Below, one piece after another: positions 53,340 through 64,000 of a DNA stretch of 64,000 nucleotides. Below the pieces are notes generated by a model. It was given only the letters and a program-made list of their open reading frames with translations, did no database searches and was not told the DNA's origin. Positions within the stretch are counted from its first letter, which is position 1; each line of letters begins with the position of its first letter. The DNA comes from Coenobita brevimanus (taxonomy: Eukaryota > Arthropoda > Malacostraca > Decapoda > Coenobitidae), in NCBI GenBank assembly GCA_032717465.1, contig CM064671.1, positions 59,289,859-59,353,858 on the forward strand, given 5' to 3'. The translations under genes and the position numbers were made by a program.

Positions 53340-53640
53340 CAGTCAGCAGTCGCTTGATATCAACCAGAAGGACCCTGTGCCTACCCTGCCGGTGGCGGCA
53401 ATTATTAACGCAGTGGCCACTGCTAATGGGGGATGGAAAGAGAAGGTGTAAAATCTAATGTGCATGTGGTGTAGTTGTAGACATTTGAAGAGGTTTTATG
53501 AGAACACGCTGGCATATTCTCTATGTTATTGAAAGCATTGAAAATGTTCAGCAAAGAAAGATGGCCAGGAACAGTTTCCTGAGGGCTGGTGAAACGGGAG
53601 CTCCAGCTCTCCCTGTCACCAGTTTGCCATCCACCTCGGG
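53340..53640 (-). pseudogene. 3' fragment of the second jockey-like family
   Basis: GAGGGCTGGTGAAACGGGAG and CTCCAGCTCTCC at 53580-53612, with TTCAGCAAAGAAAGATGGCC before it, match 50718-50790 on the same strand. The two are separate copies of the same LINE 3' end. Confidence 0.65.
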
Positions 53641-53699
53641 AGAACCTCCCTGTTCGACTGGTGTTACAGTCTATTGCCTTATGAAACTAGTAACAACAT

Positions 53700-56150
53700 A
53701 AATATAGCTTGTCATCGGGAATAATGTCTACCTTGTTTTCCCGCCATGTCATGCCCCACCATATCCTGCCCTGCGATACCCTGCCTCACTGCATATATCT
53801 GATATGGCTATTATGATAAACAATTTCGTCCAAATTTTTAGTAATCTCGTTGTTTAGGGCTTCTCCATTCTGACAATTAGCACAATCTAATTGAATACAT
53901 GGGTGAACCACAGTTGGAGGGCCCAATGTCAATTATAAAGCAATTTAGGAAAGTTGATATCCTGAGATTTTTATGCATCTACTAAAACACAAGTGAAGTT
54001 GTTGTACTGTTAGGCAAAAAAAAGTCATGGATTTTTTTTTTCTATGCTTGTACTCAATGCACGACCACAGGCTTTCTACCTATGAAAAAATGTGCAACGT
54101 GAAAGACCTCCACCTTGACCCAGATTTAGGAAGAATAAGCCCGGCATGTGTCATCCCTGACGGGGTGTGGCGAACCCCGTTGGTCCCTGGCAATGCTGGT
54201 ATGCACAGAAATAGGCAGGGTGGGATCACCAGGAGACATGAGCCATAAGACGGAGTGGCCAAAGAAGTCCTGGGCAATGGATTTTTTCCCTGTTACCTGG
54301 GAAGATTATATTTTGGGTAGTGGTAACATCCAGTGGGACCAGTTATTAGGTAGGGTGGGAGCCGTGGTTGCTGTCCAGTAGGGGGAGGCCCCTCGGAGAT
54401 CCTGACCAAAACAAAGCACACTAAAACAAGTAGCAGTGCCAAGGCACAGCAAACCCGTCCTCGGCAGTCATTTTAGTGCTGATGTATAAATGGAACAGGA
54501 TATCTAGTCAAAGATGTCACATATGAAATTACGAGTAAATCGGGTAAAAATTGACGAGTGTAAACTCATTTGAAATTTTAGGCCAGACCCACCTGACATT
54601 GAACCCCCACAGCTAATTGGGGGGGTGACCCCCCTGATGTAATGAGGTATACTATTGGATGTAGATTTGAAAGATGCAGCTTTAGGTTTGGGTTTCATAC
54701 CGATGTGACGAATTTTAAAGGAGTTATGGTGAAACCGATTTTTTAAAATTATTATTATTTTTTTTTAACATTTGTTGGAACTGCTTTGTGGACCTTGGCC
54801 GAGTTTAGGCCAAAATTTAGTCAGATGATCGGAGGGTCATAGCCGAACATCCCTGAAATTTTAGTCAAAATCACACCTGTAGTTTTTACATAAAGTTGTT
54901 AACAGACAGACATACAGACAAACAGAAAAACAAACAGACAAATCGAGTGAAAACACTACCCACACCCGAGCCCCTCCGGGGTGGAAGGGGTAAAAACACT
55001 GACAGAGAATACAAAACAATGCTAAAAAGGTGACATACATTTTCTGAAAACTACTTTCCTTGTCCTATAAAACCACTTACATATTAATTATGGACCAAAT
55101 TTAACTCATATAATCTCATTTGTAAGGAGAAACTAGTCTGCTGATTTTTTTCCTTGGGTGGGTAGATTTTGCTGTACTGTTATCTTCTAAACTCCGTGAT
55201 AAAAAAAAGGCAAGGGAAATACTTACAGTGACATTAACCATAGAATAAGGTACTGAATACATAAAGAAAATACTGTACTAGTGCTTGCCTGCAAAAAAAT
55301 CCGGGACTAATACCCTATCCATCACCAAATGTATGCAAATACCATTATCCATGTTCCCATACAGTTACAGAGTCCAGAATGACCAATTCTGATCGAAAAA
55401 ACGAAAAAATCGGATTCTTATATTTTCACTTGTCGCGATTTCCGACAGTTTCGTGCCCTCTTGTCGCACGCGATTGCCTTTTTTTTCTGACACTCCCTGT
55501 TCTTACCCTGATCTAATGCAAAAATAATTAGGTCGATATCTGTCACTATTCTCGGAAATGGAATAAACAAACTCGCAGACAGACACACACATACACAGCT
55601 TGACTTTATTTAAATATCCAACCTATAGAATAAGGTAACAAAAACACGGTCACCTCCCTCCACTGGTTTCATTAGATTGCTCTCTTGATTTACGAGAACA
55701 AGAACATGACTCAGCAAAAAATAAAAAAAATGTGAAAATATTTATAAATAAATATAACAAAATATGATGTGAAACAATATTCGCTATTAAAAACAACAAA
55801 AGAAAAAAACTAAGCACATTTTTGTAGTGCTATAGATTATGCAATGACAGTCTTTAAGCTGAAAGCTAAAATTTCAGAAGTGATCCCCAAAAGCAGTCTA
55901 CCCCCGTAAGAGGAAGATAAGGATATGCTGATTTAGGTAAGATGGTAGTGGCAATAAAATATCATCATCATCACCATCCGGACCTCCTTTCCCACCCTAG
56001 GGCAGGGTGAGGAATAGCAATGTCCAGACAGCCCAAATTTTGCCCAATCTAATGGTCCACGCTTTCATTCACTAATTATTTAAGCCCCCGGAATCCTGGC
56101 TCTATCGGATAAGCCAAAAACATTCACCACGTTCTGTAGCTTAACAAAAA
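53700..56150. other. Unassigned region with a tandem-repeat-tailed repeat
   Basis: A short CCTGCC-type tract lies at 53745-53795. A stretch ending in an (ACAGACA)n-like tail at 54904-54945 (CAGACAGACATACAGACAAA) suggests the 3' end of a plus-strand retroposon covering perhaps 54560-54945; it contains a small hairpin GGGGGGGTGACCCCCC near 54620. I recognise no protein. AT-rich sequence follows to 56150. Confidence 0.45.
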
Positions 56151-56199
56151 CGTATCCGATAGAGTAAGTCCGGACGCTACCACCTTCAAAATGGTTGCC

Positions 56200-57070
56200 A
56201 GAACCCTGATCATGCACTTCTCACAACATTCATCCAGCCAGCTTGATGTCTTGTCAGTTCCCCAGCCTCATTGACTTCCAAACCTCTCTTCCTCACACTC
56301 TCATCCACCATATCTCTCCACCTTCTCCTTGGCCTACCTTGCCTCCTCCTTCTTTCAAATTCGCTCAGATAGGCCTGTACCTTTTGCACCACTCTATTGT
56401 TATTCATTCTCTCCACATGACCATGCCACATCAGTACACTCTCTTCGATTCTGGTGTCCACCGACTTCCTCACTCCACATCATTCCCAAATCATATTATA
56501 TCGTATCATATCCACCCTCTGTACTCCACATACATTCCTTAGCAGTCCCACCTCCACTGCCCTTATTCTTGACTTTTCATTTTCATGCCACACCATAGTT
56601 TCACATCCCTATGTTAAAGCTGGAACTAACACTCCTTTATGTAAGCCTCGTGCAGCTCCAACACTCAAACCTGTTTCTTATCAAGGCTTTCATTGCACCA
56701 GCTACTTTTCTTCCTTGTGTCACTCTACTTTCCACTTCTTTTGCACATTTTCCTCTCTTTTCTATCACAGTACCCAGGTATTTGAACTCTCTCACCAATT
56801 CCAGTCTCTCTCCATTCACTGTAACATTGCACTGGGAGTCACCTTCTCTCTCAATAACCATCACTTTACTCTTCTACATTTACTCTCAAGGCACGACTTT
56901 CACAGACATCAGGAAACATCTGCACTAGCCTACCACGTTCTTGTCCGGTATTTGCAAGCAGTATTTATCATCAGCATAAAAAAACTTTGAGATATTCCAC
57001 CCATCACCATTCATTACCAACGCCATCCCCTTCTCCATTACTCGTGTTTTTACTTCTTTCATCACCCCAT

Positions 57071-57120
<50 letters not shown>

Positions 57121-57830
57121 AACAACCATGGGGACATCACACAACCTTGTTGCACGCCCACACCGATCGTGAACCATTCACTTAGATGCCCATTAACCTT
57201 TACGCATGCTTCACTACCATCATAAAAACTCTTGACGGCACCTAGCAGCTTACCATCTACACCGTACATGCGCAAAACTTTCCACAATCATTCTTTGTCC
57301 ACTTTGTCATGGCTTTTCCAGATCTATGAATGCCATAAACACCTTATGGTCCTTCTCTCAAGCTTTCTATGCTATCTGTCTTACTGCAAATATTTGATCC
57401 AAACATCCTCTGCCACTCCTAAAGCCACCCTCTTCATCACTCACTAGGACTTCTGATATCTCTCTTACTTTATTATAATTCTTCCATATACCTTCCCTAC
57501 GACACTCATTAAACTTATGCCATGATAATTCTTGGACTCACTTCGCTCACCTTTATTTTTGTACAGGGGTACAGTCACAGCCTTTTTCCACTCTGCTGGC
57601 ACATTTTCACTCATCCATGCCTTCTTACATATCTCCAACAAGCACTTCATTCCACTCTCTCCACTACACTTAATCATCATTGCATACACCTCATCAACCC
57701 CAGCTGCCTTCCCATTTTTCAGCTGCTTCACAGGACTCTTCACCTGTGCTAGTGTCACGTCTCCTGGCACTGCATTCCTTTTCTGCATACCCCCCAAACC
57801 AATCGCCTTTACATAAAATAAACTATTGAC
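56200..57830 (-). pseudogene. RTE-like LINE family 3, 5'-truncated and decayed
   Basis: Minus-strand pieces in order: VKQLKNGKAAGVDEVYAMM and WKKAVTVPLYKNKGE near 57600-57720, NYHGISLMSVVGKVYGRII near 57480, MWKVLRMYGVDGKLLGAV and VGVQQGCVMSPWLFNI up to 57119, then a (TA)n insertion, MDGVMKEVKTRV, and KFFYADDKYCL with the catalytic YADD near 56975. The C-terminus has REFKYLGTVI, WHGHVERMNNNRVVQKV and RQGRPRRRW. No endonuclease remains. It is related to but distinct from families 1 and 2. Confidence 0.82.
57075..57118. repeat. (TA)n microsatellite inside the RT frame of RTE family 3
   Basis: About 44 bases of TA lie exactly between the codons for NI and YMDG of the conserved LFNIYMDG motif and keep the reading frame open (LFNIYIY...IYMDGV). 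Confidence 0.92.
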
Positions 57831-60139
57831 TTAATATCACGTCGGACCCTCTGCCAGGGTGTGCCGACTAAAGTACAATACCTTCAGGTTTCTGCCCCAG
57901 CTGACATCACATTCACACCATTTAACCTTCTCATATATTCTCTCTGACACAATACTCACTGCAGTTAGGCTTTGCCTAAATCTGTTATATTGCAGAGTTG
58001 AATGTACAGGCCCGTAGCCAGACTTTCGAAAGGGGGGGGGGTGTCTTCTTGGTTGAATCTGGACTTGCCTAGCAGCCGGCTAGTCAAAGGTCTGCCACCT
58101 GCTTGCTGTGGAGGTCTGAGTGTATGCATAAATAACGTTGAGAAACAGTACAAGACTTCTGAACAATGGAGAGTGACCCTTTTTGCACTGATTTCTAAAT
58201 CCTGACCATGATAAAGTGAACCTTTAGGCAGGTGGGGGGGAGGGGGCATCCGACCCTTTCGACCCCTCTCCTCCCTCGGTTATGGGCACAAGAAGACTCA
58301 TAAATTGCAAGGTCATAGTAGGAAAGGATGCAGAGCCACAATGTTTTCTTCTGGTGCCACTGTGGACAAAAATCACAATCAAGATAAGGTAAATGAAACA
58401 ATGCTACAACTGACTCTTGGTCGTCATATGGAACACATTGTTAAGTCTTTTATTTTTTTATGCAACTGAATGTGACAAACGTTGCTCCTCCCACAGTCAT
58501 TTATATGTGGTATACAGTGAAATTTCAGTGCGCCAATGGTATGTCTCACATCCAGATTTATCCTCTTCCCTTCTGTGTAATACAGGGTATCCATAAAGTC
58601 TTGCTGGGTTTATAAAAAGCTATTGCTAGTAATCGAATAATTAACATATTGACACAAAATTTCTTCCATATTGTTACATCTCCACTCCCACACTGCCACA
58701 GGCTCCAACAGCAGTAGTACAGTACAGGAAGGACGTTGCCCAGCGAGTTGTTCTTCTTATGGTCAGCCTTCAGGTGTGCAGTACACAAGATCAGCTGAGG
58801 CGAAAATAAACGCTGACTCCTTAAAATTCACTGTCTTTATTTACCAAGTAATTCCACTTAGTGCTTTCCAACTTCACTGTTCTCACAAGCACTGGAGCTA
58901 TACACACTTTACTAACTGCTATTACACTTAATGCTTGACAGCACTTCACAGGTATTACACTTAGTGCTTGACACTTCACTGTTTTCTCAAGTACCAATAA
59001 CACAAACTTCAATAACCCGTCACTGTTTGCCACTGTTTTCACAAATACCAAAAATATACAATCTTCACTGACACTGCGCTACACCAAAACCGACTGCACT
59101 TCACTCAAACTGACTTGACACCTGACGAAACTTGAAATAATCTCTACCCCAACTTATATAAGCTTGCATTATTCTAGACTGATCTACATTCCACGAGAAT
59201 AACAGTTGCCAACTTAGACACATCAAAACGTACAGAGTTGTCTCACATTACATAACACTATAAATCATTTACCATACAAACTTAAACTACATAATTTAAC
59301 AAACAATCACTTAAAAAAAAAAACATTATAAAGAAAAAGAGCATAGAAATAAATGAATGTTTAACTTACGAAATAACTATGCCCACAAACAACAAGCAAA
59401 CTGGCAACTCTGATGACTCGTACCGGAACTTACGGTACCAGAAACGTCTCGACGGTACGAGACTACCTAACTGGCAAATCTCCCTTTATAACACTATAAA
59501 AGAAGAAGTTGTGACGTTTCTTATCGGGTGAATTTGCATTGTATTATTGCGTCTAAAAATAACAAACCATTTACAATGTTTCTTTTCCTAAGCCAACATG
59601 GCTTTGTGGATTACATGCATCTCTTATATTTTTGTTGCTTTAATCAGATGATACAATTCAACCTGGGAAAGGACCTCAGTAGTGAAGATGTTGATGATGG
59701 CTGCAGCTGACCTCGAGGACATGAAAAAATTTTCGTTCAATAATAAAATAATTATCGAGGTGGAAGAACAAGTAACCATAAAATTCGTCACCGAACAGAG
59801 AGGATGAAGATTTCCAACACTATGACGCCTGTTGTCTTTTATTCTTGTTAAATTCAGGGGTGGCTTCGTATAGTGGAGAAATTAACCCTTTTCTAAAAAA
59901 ATAAATCTTTGCTGAATATAACCGTCTGATGGTAGACAAGTGAGAGCTTTAATACCTTTGACCTAGTGACGAATTTCCTATTTCGTTCTCCGGTTTCTAG
60001 ACGATTTGGTTATTAATATAAGAAATTCGAAGTGGAAGGGATAGATGAAACCTTCAATAACCCTTTCTGTACCAGAGGTCTTTCGTATATAGAGTAAAAC
60101 AGTTTGGAGCTGGCAACAGTTTATGAAAAAGGGCGTCAT
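57831..60139. other. Unassigned intergenic DNA with short dispersed repeats
   Basis: At 58583 a terminus-like CAGGGTATCCATAAAGTCTT occurs, reminiscent of DNA-transposon inverted repeats, but no partner end was found. From about 58840 to 59060 the motifs ATTACACTTAxTGCTTGACA and CTTCACTGTTxTCxCAA recur several times, an imperfect local repeat. A TATA-like CTTATATAAG lies at 59153-59162. No gene is supported. Confidence 0.45.
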
Positions 60140-60145
60140 TTTATT
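60140..60145 (-). terminator. Polyadenylation signal of the IR gene (candidate)
   Basis: AATAAA on the minus strand starts eight bases after the IR stop codon. It is an exact consensus signal, but its closeness to the stop would make a very short 3' UTR. Confidence 0.35.
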
Positions 60146-60152
60146 GATGGGT

Positions 60153-60407
60153 TCAAGGATACGATGTTCTAGGTAACAGAAACTTCTCTAAAACAAAGAT
60201 TATTCCTCCTAGACCATGACCCAGTAAAAGCAGCAACAGTGGGCCCTGAACATGAGTAAGCGTTAGACTCCTTAACTTTGTGCTATGACTGTCATTTTCC
60301 GTCTTTCCCTCCCTTTTAAGATTTCTCAGTTCCTCTCGCTGTCTGATGCGTTGGTCTCGAGCAGCGGCTGCCAGTTCTTCCTTTTTCCACTGTTCATACA
60401 AACCAGC
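60153..60407 (-). CDS. IR terminal exon (linker, M4, stop)
   Basis: The acceptor TGTGTTCTTAG precedes AGLYEQWKKEELAAAARDQR. A charged linker leads to LTLTHVQGPLLLLLLGHGLG and IFVLEKF, the M4 helix, then a short tail and TGA at 60153-60155. The exon starts in phase 0, matching the end of the previous exon. Confidence 0.9.
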   Translation of the reverse strand, partial: AGLYEQWKKEELAAAARDQRIRQREELRNLKREGKTENDSHSTKLRSLTLTHVQGPLLLLLLGHGLGGIIFVLEKFLLPRTSYP

Positions 60408-62750
60408 CTAAGAACACAAAACAAATACCTTGTAAATCCACTTGATAAAAGCACATTATTCAGTTATATTAGTTTAATGACAAAGACAAATCAGTTGGAT
60501 CAAGTAGTTTAATCAGTATATGGCGTTCACGAGCAACATGAGCCAGTGTTTCCCTATAGTTTGATGTGGTTAAGTTCATGAATCACATTAAGGAGACCAT
60601 TAGCGCAGCTGCTCGCCAATACACAACGCATGCGCATAAGTCTACCTGGGCATAGAACCATTTTTTTATCTCACGCCATGCACACTCAGTAACAGCTTAA
60701 TTAAAAATGTGTCTGATATTCTACAGGTAAGGTGGCTATTGACTTGGTGTTTCCTCCTGTGATGAACAAGTTAAACACCTGAGTCCAATGACGTAAATTT
60801 ACTTAGTAGGGTTTTCGTCAAGGGGAGTTTAGATAAATTTTTCATATCAGCCTTCACTAAAACAGGCTGCTCCTAAGACGAATATAACAGTTGTCACAAT
60901 AAAATGGTAAAGATATTGTCAAGTGGAAGTTGCTAACCATACGTTAACTAATAATAAAATTTCTAAGGATAGAGATAAGCACAATTCTTTTAGACTTACT
61001 TGCACTATATACCTCAAAACGTTGTCCATGGCAGGTTTGTACGGGGCGTCGTGTGTAACTGGCCAGCCGATCACGAGCTTCATCATACTCTCCTTTCCTA
61101 GGTACATTGGGGAGGTGCCGTCTAAGCGAGAGAATTGTTTGGACACGATGAGACGTAGATTCAGCTCACTGCCTAATTGAGCTTGGTTTCTGATGTGATA
61201 TTAGGATAGACATCAAAACACTGGACACGTATGTAGATTGAGAGTTGTTTATATAATTAAGATTAGTAAGTCAGTATAGTAATGAACAGTAGGCTACTAA
61301 GAAAAATAAATCGCTAGTCGAGATGTTATAAGAAACATAAGCCAGCTAGAGGAGAACCATTTTTCCTCCAGTGTTGCTACAAGATATCACCAAGATTGAA
61401 AACTTACTTTTTCTTAATAGCAGCATTAAGTCCGTCGATAAGACTGCCTCCCAAGTGCATCAATCCTCCCAAAACTCGATATGTGGGCGATTCAGAAGTA
61501 GAGAAGAAGTCTTTGAAATATACGCCATATTTTTCCATCGTAATACTGTGGAAAGAAAACATAATTGACTGTGATAATACAGAAAAGTCGACGATGTATT
61601 CCTGTATTACAGTTTTGCTAATTTCAGACGAGTTCAGTCCGTTAAGGGAATACTTTTCGTGCTGGAGAAGTTGTTTGTAGCTTTAACTGACTCCTTTACT
61701 ACTAGGTGGCTCTAATAAGGCAGAGTTCAACAAGAAAAATATAAATATTAAGTCCTCGATAATAAGTAGTAGTAATATAACAGAATAACTACTAGACGCA
61801 AAAAAGTCATTTGAGTTCGTTTGTACACGACCCCCAAAGACCTGACCCTTTGGAATAAGAGTACGTAGCAGCGTTTTGAGACAAAAAAACAAACACTTCC
61901 CTCATTTAAGTTATGGTGAATATGTATCCATCGTAGCCATTAAAGGACCGAGTCAGACAACTATTATCATTTACTGTGTTTTGTTCACACTGAGTGAGTG
62001 GTCTTGGTGTACACTTTCGGGCCCTGTGGTGGACTGTTGCCGACAACTCTGAGACTTAGCTACATTTCCGTTAATAACTCCCTTTCCAGATCAAACTTCT
62101 TTTTGACACTACATTTTCCACTTGCCTTAGTCGTATCTTCCATATACTGCCTGACTCTTAGAGCCCTTCAATATATGCTGCAACCTCGGCAAATAATGCG
62201 AAGCTGAATGGAGTAAGGGAAAGGAGAGTTGATGGGATGAAATTCGACTGGCTCGGCCATGTTAACAAATGTTGAATCTATAATCCCGTTCCCTATACAT
62301 GAAGGGTGTACTACACACAGTGATTGTTTTCGAGAAAGTAGGCGACTGTCTTAGTGTTTAAATGGTGTATTATATTGTCTCCTATATACTTTCTGCAGGT
62401 GTTGCGAGTATGACATCGCTTTTGAGGACAGCTGTCTCCATGAGGATGGTACTTAGTACTGTCTGATGTTTCCCAAAGTCGATGAACGTATGGCATCAAC
62501 GTGAGACAGCCAAGATAAACATATAGCACAATAACGATAGTAAGATGCGCGTACTGATATTGTTCTTCATTACAGCTAACGTGTCACAGCTAGAGGAATC
62601 ATAAGTGTTGAATAATTTGTATACTGCCATATGGGAAAAATATCAAACTCATTGTCTTTTACGTCATGTTATTGATTTAGCTTACAACACATTCGTACAG
62701 AATGAGGTTATTTGAGAAGGTGAGTAGTATTGCTAGTGCGTGTGTGTGTG

Positions 62751-62783
<33 letters not shown>

Positions 62784-63352
62784 TTAGGAATGTCAGTGCG
62801 AGTACTTATAGGCATCTGCTAGACCAGATTTAGGTGATAATTCATAAAATATTATTTCTACCAGCACATCCAGGCTGTCTTTATTCTCTGAGAGTTAATC
62901 AGGATTCCTTAGAAAGTCTTGGCATATGTGGATGAAAAATGAATTTAGTAAATACATTGTGAAAAAGATATACCACTCACTGCTCCTAACCATTCCTAGT
63001 ATTTTCCCATCTTCCCTTATTTCCGTTTTCAGTAAACATTTTCTAAAAGTATACTACAAACCACAGTTAGCTGGGTAAGGCCTTACTTATCCACGGCATC
63101 GATGAGCTCCACAATCGTTTCAGGTCTGGGTGGCAGCCTAGGGAGGGTGAGGGAGCCGATGAGACTGCTACGATATGCAGTACTAATCACCACACCGAAA
63201 CACAGCCAGGTGCCGACTAGTATGTGGTTTGAGTGGCTGGTTGAGACGCGGCCGTAAAGTCCCTGGCCCAGCAGGCAGCCCACTGTTTCCAGCACCACCG
63301 ACCCTGTGCTCAGCCGACCGTGACGCGTCCTCCACATTTTGCTTCCCGTAAT
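60153..63352 (-). CDS. Variant ionotropic glutamate-like receptor (IR), 3' part of gene, four exons
   Basis: Four exons join in phase (63352-63087, 61545-61408, 61189-61000, 60407-60153; 282 codons plus stop). The protein contains a pore-loop region (LETVGCLLGQG), the M3 helix (ILVGTWLCFGVVISTAYRSS) followed by LIGSLTLPRLPPRPETIVEL, the S2 half of the ligand-binding domain with FSRLDGTSPMYLGKE and IGWPVTHDAPYKPAMD, the AGLYEQW linker, and M4 (GPLLLLLLGHGLGGIIFVLE). This order and these motifs define the IR branch of ionotropic glutamate receptors, membrane cation channels used mainly in arthropod chemosensation. Donors are GTAAGx and acceptors end in CAG/TAG. S1, M1 and the start codon are not in the window. 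I cannot assign an IR number. Confidence 0.9.
61000..61189 (-). CDS. IR exon with distal S2 region
   Basis: The acceptor TCCTAATATCACATCAG and donor GTAAGTC flank 190 coding bases. The product includes LIVSKQFSRLDGTSPMYLGK and GWPVTHDAPYKPAMDNVLRY, the conserved end of the S2 lobe. The first base completes a codon split by the upstream intron. Confidence 0.9.
61408..61545 (-). CDS. IR exon with proximal S2 region
   Basis: The exon is framed by a strong polypyrimidine acceptor (TTTTCTTTCCACAG) and a GTAAGTT donor, giving 138 coding bases. It encodes ITMEKYGVYFKDFFSTSESP and TYRVLGGLMHLGGSLIDGLN. Phase 2 on both sides fits its neighbours. Confidence 0.88.
62739..62785. repeat. (TG)n microsatellite in the first visible IR intron
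   Basis: Nearly pure TG/GT repeat within the 1.5-kb intron between the M3 and proximal S2 exons. Confidence 0.95.
63087..63352 (-). CDS. IR exon with pore loop and M3
   Basis: The exon encodes RLSTGSVVLETVGCLLGQGL, then M3 and LTLPRLPPRPETIVELIDAV, ending at donor GTAAGG with a split codon. The 5' border is taken at GGGATACAG; the frame stays open about 50 bases further, so this acceptor is the least certain one. Confidence 0.85.
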
Positions 63353-64000
63353 CTGTATCCCAAGATATCTCTCAAAATCTATAAAATTTGCATTATTGAT
63401 TCATCGAATTCGTTTGTATTGCCACACTATGTCCTTGCAAAATTAGTTATTTATTATACTACGTTCCTTGCTTAAACAGTAAGTAAAATAACACCACCTG
63501 AAAATGCTTGTTGCTATGTGATCTACGAATAGAATTCATCACTCAGTGTTGGCAGTGCATTACTTACAGCGGTCCGAACTGCACCCCGTCACTGTTAAAT
63601 GGAGGATTTTCTGTCATGTTAATGTCACTGAGACAGAGATTTTTCTCACAGCTTAAAGCCCTATGCTTTAGGGGAAGGCAATATCCACAGAAGGGAAAGT
63701 GTAATGTTGTGGTACAAGTTAATATTTTCTATACTAATTTTCGGGCGGGCAACTATGCTCCTAAAAGAGCTTTATAGAACTGGGTATTAGCCAACAAATA
63801 CAGGAAAGTGCCAGGTTTTGAAAAAAATAATAGCTTTCTTATACTATCGTTAATAGGATTCTTGTTTACTTACATCATATTCTGTCATTACTTTTCAGCT
63901 ACTATGCTCGTGAAAGATAAACAAACATCAAGGCTATTTGGTAATTCATCAAGATACAGTGGATTGGTTGATGGTCCGAGATTCCTGGAAATTATGTAGA
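63353..64000. other. Sequence upstream of the visible IR exons, probably intron
   Basis: No S1 or M1 coding block is convincing here. One minus-strand stretch near 63555-63650 ends in a GTAAGT donor and reads MTENPPFNSDGVQFGPL, but there is no room for the missing S1 and M1 region between it and the next exon. Confidence 0.4.

Noticed and set aside
58583..59110. A complete DNA transposon starting at CAGGGTATCCATAAAG
   Set aside because: No matching inverted terminus or target duplication was found within the following 2 kb.
63555..63660. A possible IR S1 exon (MTENPPFNSDGVQFGPL followed by GTAAGT)
   Set aside because: The remaining S1 and the M1 helix cannot fit between it and the exon at 63352, and the upstream acceptor is weak. 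Transcript data would decide.

Overview
The window looks like a TE-dominated stretch of a eukaryotic, most likely decapod crustacean, nuclear genome. That assignment is an inference from three things: an arthropod-type ionotropic receptor gene with short introns, a mixture of RTE-, jockey- and CR1-like LINEs with mariner/Tc1- and piggyBac-like DNA transposons, and very long (TA)n and (CT)n microsatellites. No prokaryotic gene, operon, rRNA, CRISPR array or intact virus is visible.

Layout. 1-9.6 kb: the 3' end of one Ty3/Gypsy element, a jockey-like LINE (copy 1), and a second, almost complete Gypsy element (4028-9559) whose pol order is protease-integrase-reverse transcriptase (Gmr1-like) and whose RT is truncated. 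9.6-13 kb: mosaic of LINE fragments (jockey-like RT, RTE family 1 3' end, CR1-like 3' end) separated by microsatellites. 14.6-16.5 kb: a non-autonomous Tc1-like element with roughly 300-bp terminal inverted repeats. 18-24.8 kb: a helix-turn-helix transposase fragment, a LINE tail, a decayed RTE family 2 element split by a TTAA-flanked MITE, and a dead mariner. 25.3-26.1 kb: a second copy of the MITE. 27.7-39.6 kb: a diverged tandem duplication (A then B) carrying a SINE relic, a (CT)n tract and a LINE 3' part. 39.6-41.2 kb: a well-preserved tRNA-derived SINE, a 159-bp (TA)n tract and another LINE fragment.

41.9-53.6 kb is a Russian-doll block on the minus strand. Jockey-like LINE copy 2 is interrupted by a nearly intact RTE family 1 element (42531-46013) and by a 2.1-kb TTAA-flanked piggyBac-like element (47837-49953). 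Copy 1 at 1.0-3.75 kb preserves both empty target sites. A second, older jockey-like family lies beside it. 56.2-57.8 kb holds a third RTE-like relic in which a (TA)n tract has grown inside the reverse transcriptase frame.

60.15-63.35 kb contains the only host gene I can support: the last four recognised exons (minus strand) of a variant ionotropic glutamate-like receptor (IR), encoding pore loop, M3, the S2 ligand-binding half and M4; its 5' exons lie beyond the window. All other coding potential belongs to mobile elements, most of it broken by frameshifts or stops. The most informative signals are structural: precise empty/filled site pairs, terminal repeats, target-site duplications and the IN-before-RT Gypsy arrangement.
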